Part shown: positions 1 through 6,836 of the stretch, piece after piece
Layout: each line of letters begins with the position of its first letter
How positions within the stretch are numbered: position 1 is the first letter of the stretch
Source of the DNA: Ignavibacteriota bacterium
GTDB lineage: Bacteria; Bacteroidota; Ignavibacteria; UBA10030; UBA6906
Length of the DNA: 6,924 bases
Assembly: GCA_016209805.1 (NCBI GenBank)
Contig: JACQVJ010000216.1
Coordinates: forward strand, 1-6,924
Direction: 5' to 3'
The notes under the pieces: model-generated
Told to the model about the DNA's origin: nothing
The model's input: only the letters and a program-made list of their open reading frames with translations
Database searches by the model: none
Position numbers and translations under genes: made by a program

Positions 1-530
1 CCTGAATAGATCTCCTGACCCGTTTCAGCCGAAGGATAATCCGCTCTCCAGCGTGCGTACTGATTCATCCCGCCGTAGTCGTCCCAACTATTGACGAGGG
101 GAATGAGGAGACGGATGTTGTTGATCGCTGCTTCGTGGATAACGAAATCAAGGGCACGCAATGCACGTTCGTTGAATGCACCGGGTCTAAATTGGATGAC
201 CGCCGGGTTGAGACTGTCCGGCGAGTCGAAGAACCCCCACGTTCGCGCGACCGTCATGCCGAGATTTTTCGCGGTTGCAAAAAGAGCTCTGACAGTAGCG
301 GTGTCTCCACGTGCCGCTTCCTCAAGGAGATAGTATGCGTTCGTTCCGAGAAAATAGAACGGTCGATCGCCGATCTTGAGTGTGTCGCCTGATCTGACAA
401 CGAATTGCTGCGGCTGTGGATTGCTGTTACAGCTTCCGAGGAAAAGGAGCAGAGCTATCAAACAACAATCCCGCCAAGCACGTGCAAGGCGGGATCGAGG
501 TGTTTGCGCCAACTCCAGGGTTGTTCTCAT
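1..530 (-). CDS. GH5-type endo-1,4-beta-mannanase, lipoprotein (C-terminus beyond window)
   Basis: Translation from ATG at 530 gives 176 residues before the window ends. Residues 24-33 are a hydrophobic stretch ending in a lipobox (LGSC, Cys34), after an unusually long Arg-rich n-region, so this is probably a lipid-anchored envelope enzyme. The rest matches the N-terminal half of GH5 mannanases of the plant and fungal type: FLGTNAYY (60-67) for the first barrel strand, VARTWGF (94-100) with the conserved GH5 Arg96, ALDFVIHEA (126-134), and LVNSWDDYGG..QY..W (145-161), which closely resembles the family's LVNNWD.YGG..QY..W. By family knowledge it would cut beta-1,4-mannan backbones. The acid/base and nucleophile Glu residues lie beyond the window and could not be checked. 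It starts 4 bases after the asparaginase-family stop with no clear Shine-Dalgarno site, so translational coupling is likely. No acidic surface-export signal follows the Cys. Another GH5 specificity remains possible. Confidence 0.85.
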   Translation of the reverse strand, partial: MRTTLELAQTPRSRLARAWRDCCLIALLLFLGSCNSNPQPQQFVVRSGDTLKIGDRPFYFLGTNAYYLLEEAARGDTATVRALFATAKNLGMTVARTWGFFDSPDSLNPAVIQFRPGAFNERALRALDFVIHEAAINNIRLLIPLVNSWDDYGGMNQYARWRADYPSAETGQEIYS

Positions 531-534
531 TTCA

Positions 535-1605
535 TTATCGAAGCTGAGGATGTTTCGCGTAGAGATAAGCAGAGGGAACATATTTCGCCGATGTCCCATC
601 GTGTACCGCAAATTCACCTCCTTCGTAGATGCAGCAGCTTCCATATCCCCCCTTGTTGTTTACCGCGTAGAATTTCACGTTGAAGTTTGGCCTGCCGTCG
701 TCAAACTTCAGCCGTCGCATCTTGTTGTTATCGACGATCCGTTTACATACTTCGAGGCACGCCTGCTCCGGCGATTTCCCCTGCCGCATGTATTCGACGA
801 TCATCACGCAGCTGCAGTTGATCAGATTCGCTTCGCCCCGTCCGGTTGATCCGGCAGCACCGACTTGATTGTCAACATACAAGCCGGCTCCGATGATCGG
901 TGAGTCGCCAACCCGTCCGGGGATCTTGTATGCAAGACCGCTCGTGGTTGTCACGCAGGAGATGTTCCCCTTCTGATCGATGGCACTGCAGTGGATGGTT
1001 CCGGTGTTCCTGAAGAACGGCTCGAACAATCCGCCGATATCTTTTGAGTTCTCGTCGTGAGGGGGGAGCCAATCATCCTTGGTGGAGAGATTCTCCTTCC
1101 ACCGCAGCCATTCATCACGCGCCAGGTCGGTAAGGAGATCTTCTTCCTTGAAGCCGTGGGCTTTTGCAAACTGGAGCGCCCCTTCGCCGACAAGCAGCAC
1201 GTGGTCGGTCCGTTCCAACAGAACTCGTGCTACTTTCGATGGGTTCTTGATATTCCTGAGTGAGGCAACAGCACCTGCCCTGTGTGTAGGCCCGTGCATC
1301 ACGGCTGCATCGAGCTCGACAACGCCAAGCTCGTTCGGCAATCCTCCATATCCCACGCTCGTGTCATTCGGGTCGTTCTCGACAATGTTTACACCCGCGA
1401 TAACAGCATCGAGTGCGTCCGCACCTGAGCGGATCAGTTCCATTGCGCGTGTCACAGCCTGGACTCCGTTGGCACTCGCAATTGCAACGGTCTTGCCCTG
1501 CGCCACAGCGTCATTCACAAGACGGGAAGGAATGATTCCTGTTGCAAATGCCCCTGCACCCACCGCGGTCGCTTTCTTGAGAAACTCTCTTCGACTGGAA
1601 GACAT
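535..1605 (-). CDS. Tat-exported N4-(beta-N-acetylglucosaminyl)-L-asparaginase family Ntn-hydrolase
   Basis: This 356-residue protein is full length for the glycosylasparaginase family. Family members cleave themselves into alpha and beta chains and then hydrolyse the amide bond of Asn-linked GlcNAc to aspartate and an amino sugar. The N-terminus has a twin-arginine motif (SRREFLKK, Arg5-Arg6), a hydrophobic stretch and a likely cleavage after AVA35 before Gln36, so it should be folded in the cytoplasm and exported to the periplasm. Family landmarks: SVGYGG (83-88), NPSKVAR (121-127), HVLLVGEGAL (135-144), scissile Gly202-Thr203, TTSG (220-223), GRVGDSP (230-236), TGRGE (254-258) and FAVHDG (332-337). 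Against the Flavobacterium enzyme, recalled from memory, Thr203, Thr221, Arg231, Asp234 and Thr254 occupy the nucleophile and aspartate-binding positions. Two departures stand out: Gly replaces Asp before the nucleophile, and the substrate-binding Trp near the mature N-terminus is missing. Specificity may therefore differ, for example isoaspartyl peptides or other asparagine amides. It is the middle gene of the putative operon; no Shine-Dalgarno site precedes the ATG. Confidence 0.93.
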   Translation of the reverse strand: MSSSRREFLKKATAVGAGAFATGIIPSRLVNDAVAQGKTVAIASANGVQAVTRAMELIRSGADALDAVIAGVNIVENDPNDTSVGYGGLPNELGVVELDAAVMHGPTHRAGAVASLRNIKNPSKVARVLLERTDHVLLVGEGALQFAKAHGFKEEDLLTDLARDEWLRWKENLSTKDDWLPPHDENSKDIGGLFEPFFRNTGTIHCSAIDQKGNISCVTTTSGLAYKIPGRVGDSPIIGAGLYVDNQVGAAGSTGRGEANLINCSCVMIVEYMRQGKSPEQACLEVCKRIVDNNKMRRLKFDDGRPNFNVKFYAVNNKGGYGSCCIYEGGEFAVHDGTSAKYVPSAYLYAKHPQLR

Positions 1606-1651
1606 TGTAGTGTGTTTGTTATGTGACTGTCTTTGTTACTGCGTGAATTGT

Positions 1652-3190
1652 CTACCGATCCTTCTGAAGATACAGCCCGGCTCCAGGGCCCACCGGCAGG
1701 TCGAGACTAACCCATCCGACAAGAAACATCGACCAGCCGATGAGGAAGACGATAGTGTATGGCAACATCGTGGCGATGATTGTCCCGATACCGGTTTCAC
1801 GATTATACTTCTGAGCGAATGCAATGATCAAAGCAAAATACGACATCATCGGCGTGACGACGTTGCTCACCGAATCACCGATGCGGTAGGCAGCCTGAGT
1901 GAGCTCGGGAGTAAAACCAAGCAACATGAACATCGGCACAAAGATCGGCGCCATCACTGCCCACTTTGCCGAGGCACTCCCCATGAACATATTCATGGCT
2001 CCCGCCACAATGACGAAACTGAGAATCAGAGGAATCCCCGTAAGCCCGATCGACTTCAGTAGCTCTGCCCCCTTGATGGCGGTGATGAGCCCGAGGTTCG
2101 TCCATCCGAAGTATGCAACGAACTGAGCGGCAAAGAAGACGAGCACAATGTACACCCCAAGTCCGCTCATCGATTTTCCCATCGAGTTGATCACTGCCGT
2201 ATCATTGCGCAACGACCTTGTGGCCATACCGTATGCCACACCCGGGACAAGAAAGAAAATGAAGATGATGGTAACAATACCGGAAAGGAATGGCGAGTGG
2301 AGAATATCACCAGTTTCCGGATTCCGAAGCACCGCCCCTTCAGGGACAACCGCAAGAACGAGGAGACCGATGCACGCGAGTGTTGCCAGGCCTGCGATCT
2401 TCAAGCCGCGCTTCTCCTCCGGCGTCAACTGTTCCATTGAAACCTCCCCCTCTTCAGCTTTGTATTTTCCGAGTCGCGGCTCAACAATCTTCTCTGTTAC
2501 CCAGGTTCCGAGGAACGTCAGCAAGAACGTTGAGGCAAACATGAAGTAATAATTTGCGGCAGGGTTCACCTTGTAGTTCGGGTCGATGATCTTTGCCATT
2601 TCTTCAGTAATGCCGGAAAGAAGTGGGTCGACTGTTCCGAGAACAAGGTTGGCACTGTATCCGGCAGAGACTCCTGCGAAAGCAGCAGCGAGCCCTGCAA
2701 GCGGATGGCGGCCTACAGCAAGAAAAATGATCGCTGCAAGAGGGATGAGAATAACGTACCCGGCTTCAGATGCAGCGTTTGAGAGAATACCTGCGAACAC
2801 TACAACAACAGTAATCAACCGGCGAGGAGCAGAAAGGACCAATGCTCGCAAGCCGGCAGAGAGCAAGCCTGACCCCTCCGCTACACCGACGCCGAGCATT
2901 GCTACGAGCACCGTCCCCAATGGTACGAACCCGGTGAAGTTTGTCACCATCGAAGTAACGATCCGGCGGAGTCCGTCGCCGTTCATCAGATTTACAGGCG
3001 TGATCTGCTTGCCAGTTCCCGGATGAAATGCCGAAAACCCCATCGAAGCAACAAATGCCGACGCCAGAATCACGGACAAAGCGAACAGCGCAAACAATGT
3101 TGCAGGGTGAGGGAGTTTGTTCCCAACCCATTCAACAAAGTCGAGAAACTTGTAGAAGAGACTTTTCTTAGGAGTCTTCGTCATCGCCAC
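1652..3190 (-). CDS. AbgT family transporter (p-aminobenzoyl-glutamate transporter-like)
   Basis: A 512-residue polytopic inner-membrane protein, about the length of E. coli AbgT. Hydrophobic segments lie roughly at 29-52, 85-104, 117-137, 145-183, 215-231, 264-283, 300-320, 341-363, 383-402, 411-424, 446-459 and 468-492, with a charged loop at 232-263. Residues matching the functional sites described for Neisseria MtrF keep the same spacing: Ser407 and Trp410 in SASAKW, Pro428 in GFTP, then Arg436 and Asp439 in YRIGD; Asp188 in GTVDPLL fits the other conserved Asp. AbgT imports p-aminobenzoyl-glutamate in E. coli, while MtrF and YdaH are reported to export sulfonamides. The substrate here is unknown. 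No abgA/abgB amidohydrolase genes are adjacent; instead an exported asparaginase-family enzyme follows after 46 bases. The chosen start is GTG at 3190; ATG at 3184 (MTKTPKK) is an equally plausible start, and neither has a well-placed Shine-Dalgarno site. Confidence 0.93.
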   Translation of the reverse strand: MAMTKTPKKSLFYKFLDFVEWVGNKLPHPATLFALFALSVILASAFVASMGFSAFHPGTGKQITPVNLMNGDGLRRIVTSMVTNFTGFVPLGTVLVAMLGVGVAEGSGLLSAGLRALVLSAPRRLITVVVVFAGILSNAASEAGYVILIPLAAIIFLAVGRHPLAGLAAAFAGVSAGYSANLVLGTVDPLLSGITEEMAKIIDPNYKVNPAANYYFMFASTFLLTFLGTWVTEKIVEPRLGKYKAEEGEVSMEQLTPEEKRGLKIAGLATLACIGLLVLAVVPEGAVLRNPETGDILHSPFLSGIVTIIFIFFLVPGVAYGMATRSLRNDTAVINSMGKSMSGLGVYIVLVFFAAQFVAYFGWTNLGLITAIKGAELLKSIGLTGIPLILSFVIVAGAMNMFMGSASAKWAVMAPIFVPMFMLLGFTPELTQAAYRIGDSVSNVVTPMMSYFALIIAFAQKYNRETGIGTIIATMLPYTIVFLIGWSMFLVGWVSLDLPVGPGAGLYLQKDR

Positions 3191-3214
3191 ATTCGATTTG
3201 AGAAATGCTTCTTT

Positions 3215-3242
3215 AAGTTAGAACATGAAGTGTGAAAGTCAA
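3215..3242 (-). promoter_or_regulatory. Candidate promoter for the transporter operon
   Basis: On the minus strand, TTGACT (3242-3237) is followed after 16 bases by TAACTT (3220-3215). The -35 box matches five of six consensus bases, the -10 box three of six. Transcription would begin near 3208, leaving a leader of about 18 bases before the GTG start. This is a sequence match only; if the organism is in Bacteroidia, whose main sigma factor prefers a different -7 element, the boxes may be fortuitous. Confidence 0.35.
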
Positions 3243-3281
3243 GGTTGTTGCAGCGATTATCACTGGATACTGTGCCGGGAT

Positions 3282-3291
3282 CCTTCGAAGG
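3282..3291. repeat. Perfect 10-base palindrome
   Basis: CCTTCGAAGG reads the same on both strands. It sits about 40 bases upstream of the minus-strand -35 candidate and about 110 bases upstream of the plus-strand one. It could be an operator half-site pair or part of a dispersed repeat; the sequence alone does not decide. Confidence 0.3.
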
Positions 3292-3400
3292 GCGTGAGTC
3301 ATCATGGCTGACCGAGCGCCTTCTCATTTTTCTGCCCGCGATGACACGAAACCCCCGCGTTGATAAGCAGATTAATCATCATCTCACCACAACATCCCGC

Positions 3401-3429
3401 TTGATTTTTCGTAAGGATTTGGGTAAGCT
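3401..3429 (+). promoter_or_regulatory. Candidate promoter for the M16 peptidase operon
   Basis: TTGATT (3401-3406) and TAAGCT (3424-3429) are separated by the optimal 17 bases. Matches to the sigma-70 consensus are four of six and three of six, including the key TA...T of the -10 box. A start near 3436 would leave a leader of about 26 bases that includes the ribosome binding site at 3451. The match is weak to moderate. Confidence 0.3.
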
Positions 3430-3450
3430 TTTCACCACTCATCAATGAAT

Positions 3451-3454
3451 GGAG
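3451..3454 (+). promoter_or_regulatory. Ribosome binding site that fixes the start of the first M16 gene
   Basis: GGAG lies 8 bases before ATG 3463. The in-frame ATG at 3445 has no comparable site, and starting at 3463 puts the signal peptide (MKKIFTLFLF...) directly at the N-terminus. The later ATG is therefore preferred. Confidence 0.7.
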
Positions 3455-3462
3455 TTCCTTTC

Positions 3463-4827
3463 ATGAAAAAGATCTTCACACTTTTTCTCTTTGCCCTTTT
3501 CTCATCCCAGTTGTTTGCTCAGGATGTGCGGCTCAGTTTGCCGTATACCCGGTTCGTTCTGCCGAACGGATTGAACGTCATCCTGCACGAAGACCATTCA
3601 ACACCCACAGTAAGCGTAAACGTCTGGTATCACGTTGGGTCCGGGCATGAGAAACCCGGACGCACGGGGTTTGCTCACTTGTTCGAACACATCATGTTCG
3701 AGGGATCGGCCAACGTGCCTGAGGGGAAGTTTGACCAGTGGCTTGAGGCAGCAGGAGGAGACAACAACGGCTCGACAACATCTGACCGGACAAATTACTT
3801 CGAGGAGATGCCGAGCAATGCGCTTGAGCTTGCGTTGTTCCTCGAATCCGATCGAATGGGATATTTGCTCGAAACACTTTCGCAGGAAAAACTGGACGGG
3901 CAACGTAACGTTGTGAAGAACGAGCGCCGCCAGTCATACGAAAACCGGCCATACGGACTGGCGTCAATCGTGATCACTGAAAACCTGTACCCTCCCGATC
4001 ACCCATATCACTGGCCGACCATTGGATCTATGGAGGATCTCTCCGCGGCAAGTCTGCAGGATGTGAAGGATTTCTTCACACAATACTATGTGCCGAACAA
4101 CGCAAGCATGGTGATTGCAGGTGCTATTGATCCGGGGCAAACACGCGAGCTCGTAGAGCGGTGGTTTGGCGACGTCCCAAGAGGGGCCGCTGTGGCGCCA
4201 CGGGGAGCGCCTGCCGCGTTTCTCGATAGCGAAAAAAGGATGGTGATGGAGGATAAGGTACAACTCCCGCGTCTGTACATGTGCTGGATCAGTCCACCGA
4301 TCCATGCACCTGGCGACGCCGAGCTTGACGTGCTTTCGAGTGTGCTTGCGGGAGGAAAAAACTCCCGCCTTTTCAAGCGACTCGTGTACGATCTTCAGAT
4401 CGCTCAAGACGTTTCGGCGTTTCAGTCATCATCAAGGCTCGCATCAAGCTTTTATGTGATTGCGACTGCACGCAGCGGCCACACGCTTGCAGAGTTGGAA
4501 AAGGTGATTCAAGAGGAACTCACCCGCATCCGCCTGGAACCGCCGACGCTGCGCGAAGTGCAGCGCGCCATCAACCAGTATGAAGCAAGCTTCCTCAGCA
4601 GGCTTGAACGCGTGGGAACGAAAGCAGACATCATGAACGCGTACTTCATGCACACGGGGAACCCCGATTTCTTTAACGAAGACCTTGCGCGCTACAAGGC
4701 CCTCGACCCAACCGATATCAGGAGCGTGGCGCAGACATACCTCGTCGACAACAACCGATTCGTCCTCAGCATCGTGCCGCAGGGGAAAAAGGAACTGGCC
4801 GCGCATCCAACGCAGGAGGGCAAATAA
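3463..4827 (+). CDS. M16B zinc peptidase, catalytic (HxxEH) subunit, secreted
   Basis: A 454-residue inverzincin-type metalloprotease with the usual two-domain length of the M16B subfamily (mitochondrial processing peptidase-like). A Sec signal peptide covers residues 1-19, with cleavage LFA|Q at 19/20, so it is periplasmic. The inverted zinc motif HLFEH is at His72, Glu75 and His76, with Glu154 in KNERRQ as third zinc ligand; 77 residues lie between His76 and Glu154, within the family range. The C-terminal domain has the GGKNSRLF motif (297-304). The Arg and Tyr that normally follow, and that bind substrate in active M16 enzymes, align with Val308 and Gln315 and so are absent. It should need the partner encoded 1 base downstream, as in the SPH2681/SPH2682 M16B heterodimer of Sphingomonas. 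The substrate is likely unfolded peptides or small proteins in the periplasm. No transmembrane helix follows the signal peptide. Confidence 0.95.
   Translation: MKKIFTLFLFALFSSQLFAQDVRLSLPYTRFVLPNGLNVILHEDHSTPTVSVNVWYHVGSGHEKPGRTGFAHLFEHIMFEGSANVPEGKFDQWLEAAGGDNNGSTTSDRTNYFEEMPSNALELALFLESDRMGYLLETLSQEKLDGQRNVVKNERRQSYENRPYGLASIVITENLYPPDHPYHWPTIGSMEDLSAASLQDVKDFFTQYYVPNNASMVIAGAIDPGQTRELVERWFGDVPRGAAVAPRGAPAAFLDSEKRMVMEDKVQLPRLYMCWISPPIHAPGDAELDVLSSVLAGGKNSRLFKRLVYDLQIAQDVSAFQSSSRLASSFYVIATARSGHTLAELEKVIQEELTRIRLEPPTLREVQRAINQYEASFLSRLERVGTKADIMNAYFMHTGNPDFFNEDLARYKALDPTDIRSVAQTYLVDNNRFVLSIVPQGKKELAAHPTQEGK
4814..4819 (+). promoter_or_regulatory. Ribosome binding site of the second M16 gene
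   Basis: AGGAGG, a full Shine-Dalgarno core, lies inside the last codons of the first M16 gene and 9 bases before ATG 4829. It fixes that start, since the same frame is open upstream to 4685 but that extension would overlap the first gene and bury the signal peptide. A consensus site here favours roughly equal output of the two subunits. Confidence 0.85.
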
Positions 4828-4828
4828 G

Positions 4829-6268
4829 ATGAAGACGATACGCCCGATAATTCTCCTTATTTTCTGTTCAACACTCTACGCTCAAGGCCCGGATCGCAGC
4901 AAACCGCCCGACCTCGGAGCCCCGCCATTACTGACGCTTCCCCCTATCCAGCATCTCAAGCTGTCCAATGGACTGCCTGTTGTGCTGCTGGAGAAACATG
5001 AAGTCCCTCTTGTGCAAATCAACCTTCTTGTCAGGGTCGGCTCGACCATGGACCTGCAGGATCAGACAGGTCTTGCAAGCATGACCGTTTCGATGATGGA
5101 GGAAGGTGCAGGAACGCGCAACGCACTTGAGCTGGCGGATGCGATCGATTTTCTGGGAGCGAGCATATCGACCGGAACGGGAACGCATACATCCGTCGTT
5201 GCACTCCACACGCCGCTTAGCAAACTGGATTCGGCACTCGCGCTTTTTGCAGATGTAGCGCTCAGGCCGACGTTCCCGCCAGACGAGCTCGACCGCGAGC
5301 GAAAACAACGCCTCACAACATTGCTTCAATGGCATGACGAACCCCGCTCTGTTGCCTCTGTCCTCTTCAACCGTACTCTCTTCGGAACAAAGCATCCGTA
5401 CGGTCTTCCGTCAATCGGCAACGAAAAAAACATCCGCAGCTTCAAGGTGGCTGACCTGAGCAAATTCTATGGAATGCATTTCGTTCCGAGTAACTCTACG
5501 CTCATTGTTGTCGGCGATATAGCGGCGGCGACCCTCCTGCCAAAGCTTGAGGCACTGTTCGGATCATGGAAAAGCGGAATGGCTCCAACGCGCTCCTGGC
5601 CTGACGTCGATCAGGTGAAAAAACGCGAGGTGCTGCTGGTCGATAAACCCGGCGCGGCACAGTCGGAGATTCGCATTGGCAGGATCGGCGCGGCAAGGTT
5701 GACGGACGATTACTACCCACTCGTTGTGATGAACACCATCCTCGGCGGCTCGTTTACGTCACGCCTGAATACCAACCTGCGGGAAGTGCACGGCTACAGT
5801 TATGGTGCACGGACGCTCTTCGATTTCCGACCGCTGCCGGGGGTCTTCCTCGCCCTTGCCGCGGTGCAAACCGACGTGACGGACAGCGCGCTGGTGGAGT
5901 TCATGAAGGAGCTTCGCGGCATTCTCGAAACTGTCGATGCGGAAGAGCTGACGCGGGCGAAGAACTACGTCGCACTCAGCTTTCCGTCGGAGTTCCAAAC
6001 TGTGGGTGATGTGGCAGGCAAGCTTTCCGAGATTGTTCTCTACAATCTCCCCGATGGTTACTTCAACCAGTACGTTACGAACATCCAGGCCGTGACGGCG
6101 GACGACGTGCAGCGTGTTGCGCGGAAGTACATTGACCCGGAGAAAGTTGCCATTATAATAGTGGGAGACAGAAAGAAGGTGGAGGATGGCATCCGTGGGC
6201 TCAACCTCGGTCCGCTGAAGACGATGACCATCGAGGATGTGCTGGGGAAAAAGCCGGTGGTGCAGTGA
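4829..6268 (+). CDS. M16B peptidase-like partner subunit lacking the zinc site, secreted
   Basis: A 479-residue M16B protein paired with the preceding gene. Residues 1-18 are a Sec signal peptide cleaved at LYA|Q (18/19), followed by a Pro-rich linker (21-39) and the two-domain M16 fold beginning at LKLSNGLPVVLLE (43-55). Where active enzymes have HxxEH, this protein has Ser84, Val87 and Ser88 (GLASMTVSMMEEG), and no NE zinc ligand is visible around ELDRERKQ (153-160), so it cannot bind catalytic zinc by itself. Its C-terminal domain retains the intact GGSFTSRLNTNLRE motif with Arg318 and Tyr325 seven residues apart, the spacing of the Arg/Tyr pair of insulin-degrading enzyme. That pair would complete the active site of the HxxEH subunit, much as one subunit does in the SPH2681/SPH2682 enzyme. 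The stop of the first gene and this ATG are 1 base apart, indicating coupled translation and equal stoichiometry. No hairpin terminator is visible after the stop. Confidence 0.95.
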   Translation: MKTIRPIILLIFCSTLYAQGPDRSKPPDLGAPPLLTLPPIQHLKLSNGLPVVLLEKHEVPLVQINLLVRVGSTMDLQDQTGLASMTVSMMEEGAGTRNALELADAIDFLGASISTGTGTHTSVVALHTPLSKLDSALALFADVALRPTFPPDELDRERKQRLTTLLQWHDEPRSVASVLFNRTLFGTKHPYGLPSIGNEKNIRSFKVADLSKFYGMHFVPSNSTLIVVGDIAAATLLPKLEALFGSWKSGMAPTRSWPDVDQVKKREVLLVDKPGAAQSEIRIGRIGAARLTDDYYPLVVMNTILGGSFTSRLNTNLREVHGYSYGARTLFDFRPLPGVFLALAAVQTDVTDSALVEFMKELRGILETVDAEELTRAKNYVALSFPSEFQTVGDVAGKLSEIVLYNLPDGYFNQYVTNIQAVTADDVQRVARKYIDPEKVAIIIVGDRKKVEDGIRGLNLGPLKTMTIEDVLGKKPVVQ

Positions 6269-6297
6269 AGCTAGGGCGCTGACGAAGGGCATAAAGT

Positions 6298-6327
6298 TTG
6301 GAACAAGTCATCTATTCTTCGTACATT
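6298..6327 (+). promoter_or_regulatory. Candidate promoter for the DUF4920 gene
   Basis: In the 100-base gap after the second M16 gene, TTGGAA (6298-6303) and TACATT (6322-6327) are 18 bases apart, four of six matches each to sigma-70 consensus boxes. The DUF4920 and PepSY genes may thus be transcribed separately from the peptidases. No terminator-like hairpin is seen in the gap, so read-through is also possible. Confidence 0.3.
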
Positions 6328-6354
6328 GATTTGCAATTCAGCCACAGCAAACGA

Positions 6355-6359
6355 AAGGA
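6355..6359 (+). promoter_or_regulatory. Ribosome binding site of the DUF4920 gene
   Basis: AAGGA lies 9 bases before ATG 6369 but only 3 bases before the in-frame TTG at 6363, which supports ATG 6369 as the true start. Confidence 0.65.
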
Positions 6360-6368
6360 ATATTGAGT

Positions 6369-6830
6369 ATGAGAAAGATATATGCGGTTCTGGTTAGCGT
6401 CTTGATAGTAAGTCTTGCCCTCGCAGGCAATCCCAAGAAATACGGCAAGGAGATCACGAAGAAGGAAGTAACAAAGATATCCGACATCCTGGCCAATCCC
6501 GAGGAGTTCGATGGCAAGCGGGTGCTTGTCGAAGGGGCGGTGGTGGATGTCTGCGCAATGCGCGGATGCTGGATCAAACTTGCAAGCGACAAGGAGTTTG
6601 AAACGATTCGCTTCAAGGTGGAAGATGGAGTGATTATCTTCCCGATGGACGCAAAAGGGAAAGACGCCCGCGCCGAAGGTGTTGTCTCCGTAAGAACGCA
6701 GACCGTCGATCAGCAGATCAAACAGGGTGAGGAACACGCCAAGGAGGAAGGGAAAACGTTCGATCCTTCCACGGTAAAAGGACCGAAGACGATCATTCAG
6801 ATCAACGGTGAAGGTGCAGTGATCGAGTAG
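6369..6830 (+). CDS. Small secreted DUF4920 family protein
   Basis: A 153-residue protein with a signal peptide (residues 1-19; MRKIYAV then a hydrophobic run to LALA before Gly20), so it is exported. The mature part fits the DUF4920 pattern, a small OB-fold-like beta domain: a YGKEI start (25-29), a short helix leading into ILANPEEFDGKRVLVEGAV (40-58), the signature VCAMRGCW (61-68) with Cys62 and Cys67, IRFKVEDG (80-87), and a late EGVVS strand (103-107). A charged linker (113-132) precedes the C-terminal IIQINGEGAVIE strand. The function of the family is not established; the CX4CW motif could bind a metal ion or form a disulfide. The gene lies 6 bases before a PepSY-associated membrane protein gene, which suggests the two act together in the envelope. 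The assignment rests on remembered motif resemblance. Confidence 0.82.
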   Translation: MRKIYAVLVSVLIVSLALAGNPKKYGKEITKKEVTKISDILANPEEFDGKRVLVEGAVVDVCAMRGCWIKLASDKEFETIRFKVEDGVIIFPMDAKGKDARAEGVVSVRTQTVDQQIKQGEEHAKEEGKTFDPSTVKGPKTIIQINGEGAVIE

Positions 6831-6836
6831 TCTCCT

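Larger units (their letters stand above)
3191..3462. other. Divergent intergenic region
   Basis: This 272-base stretch separates the minus-strand transporter operon from the plus-strand peptidase operon and must hold the promoters of both. It contains one candidate sigma-70-like promoter at each end, a perfect 10-base palindrome (CCTTCGAAGG, 3282-3291) and a segment at 3298-3345 bounded by inverted GTCATC and GATGAC. A plus-strand reading frame from TTG at 3245 runs to 3448, but it has no ribosome binding site and no recognisable protein features, so it is not called as a gene. Confidence 0.6.

Noticed and set aside
376..849. Plus-strand open frame of 157 codons
   Set aside because: It is antisense to the mannanase N-terminus and the asparaginase C-terminus, with no ribosome binding site and no recognisable family.
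1079..2062. Long plus-strand open frame of 327 codons
   Set aside because: It lies antisense to the end of the AbgT gene and half of the asparaginase-family gene, both with strong family matches. Its translation is rich in Ser, Arg and Thr and then in His and charged residues, with no recognisable domain.
3182..3192. ATG at 3192 on the minus strand as a start for the transporter
   Set aside because: It is out of frame with the transporter and reaches a stop codon after three codons.
3245..3448. Plus-strand frame of 67 codons in the divergent intergenic region
   Set aside because: It starts at a TTG without a ribosome binding site, covers both candidate promoter areas and shows no protein-like pattern.
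3445..3462. Upstream ATG start for the first M16 gene
   Set aside because: It has no ribosome binding site; the GGAG at 3451 serves ATG 3463, which begins a standard signal peptide.
3964..4407. Minus-strand frame opposite the first M16 gene
   Set aside because: The opposite strand encodes a well-conserved M16 domain; this frame is a by-product of its codon use.
4685..4828. 48-codon N-terminal extension of the second M16 gene
   Set aside because: It would overlap the first gene out of frame, is Arg/Ser/Thr-rich, and would bury a clear signal peptide that begins at the ATG preceded by AGGAGG.
5759..6292. Minus-strand frame of 177 codons opposite the second M16 gene
   Set aside because: It overlaps the C-terminal domain containing the Arg/Tyr motif on the plus strand and has no family resemblance.
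6269..6300. Possible terminator after the second M16 gene
   Set aside because: No stem of useful length followed by a run of T could be found by eye, so none is reported.
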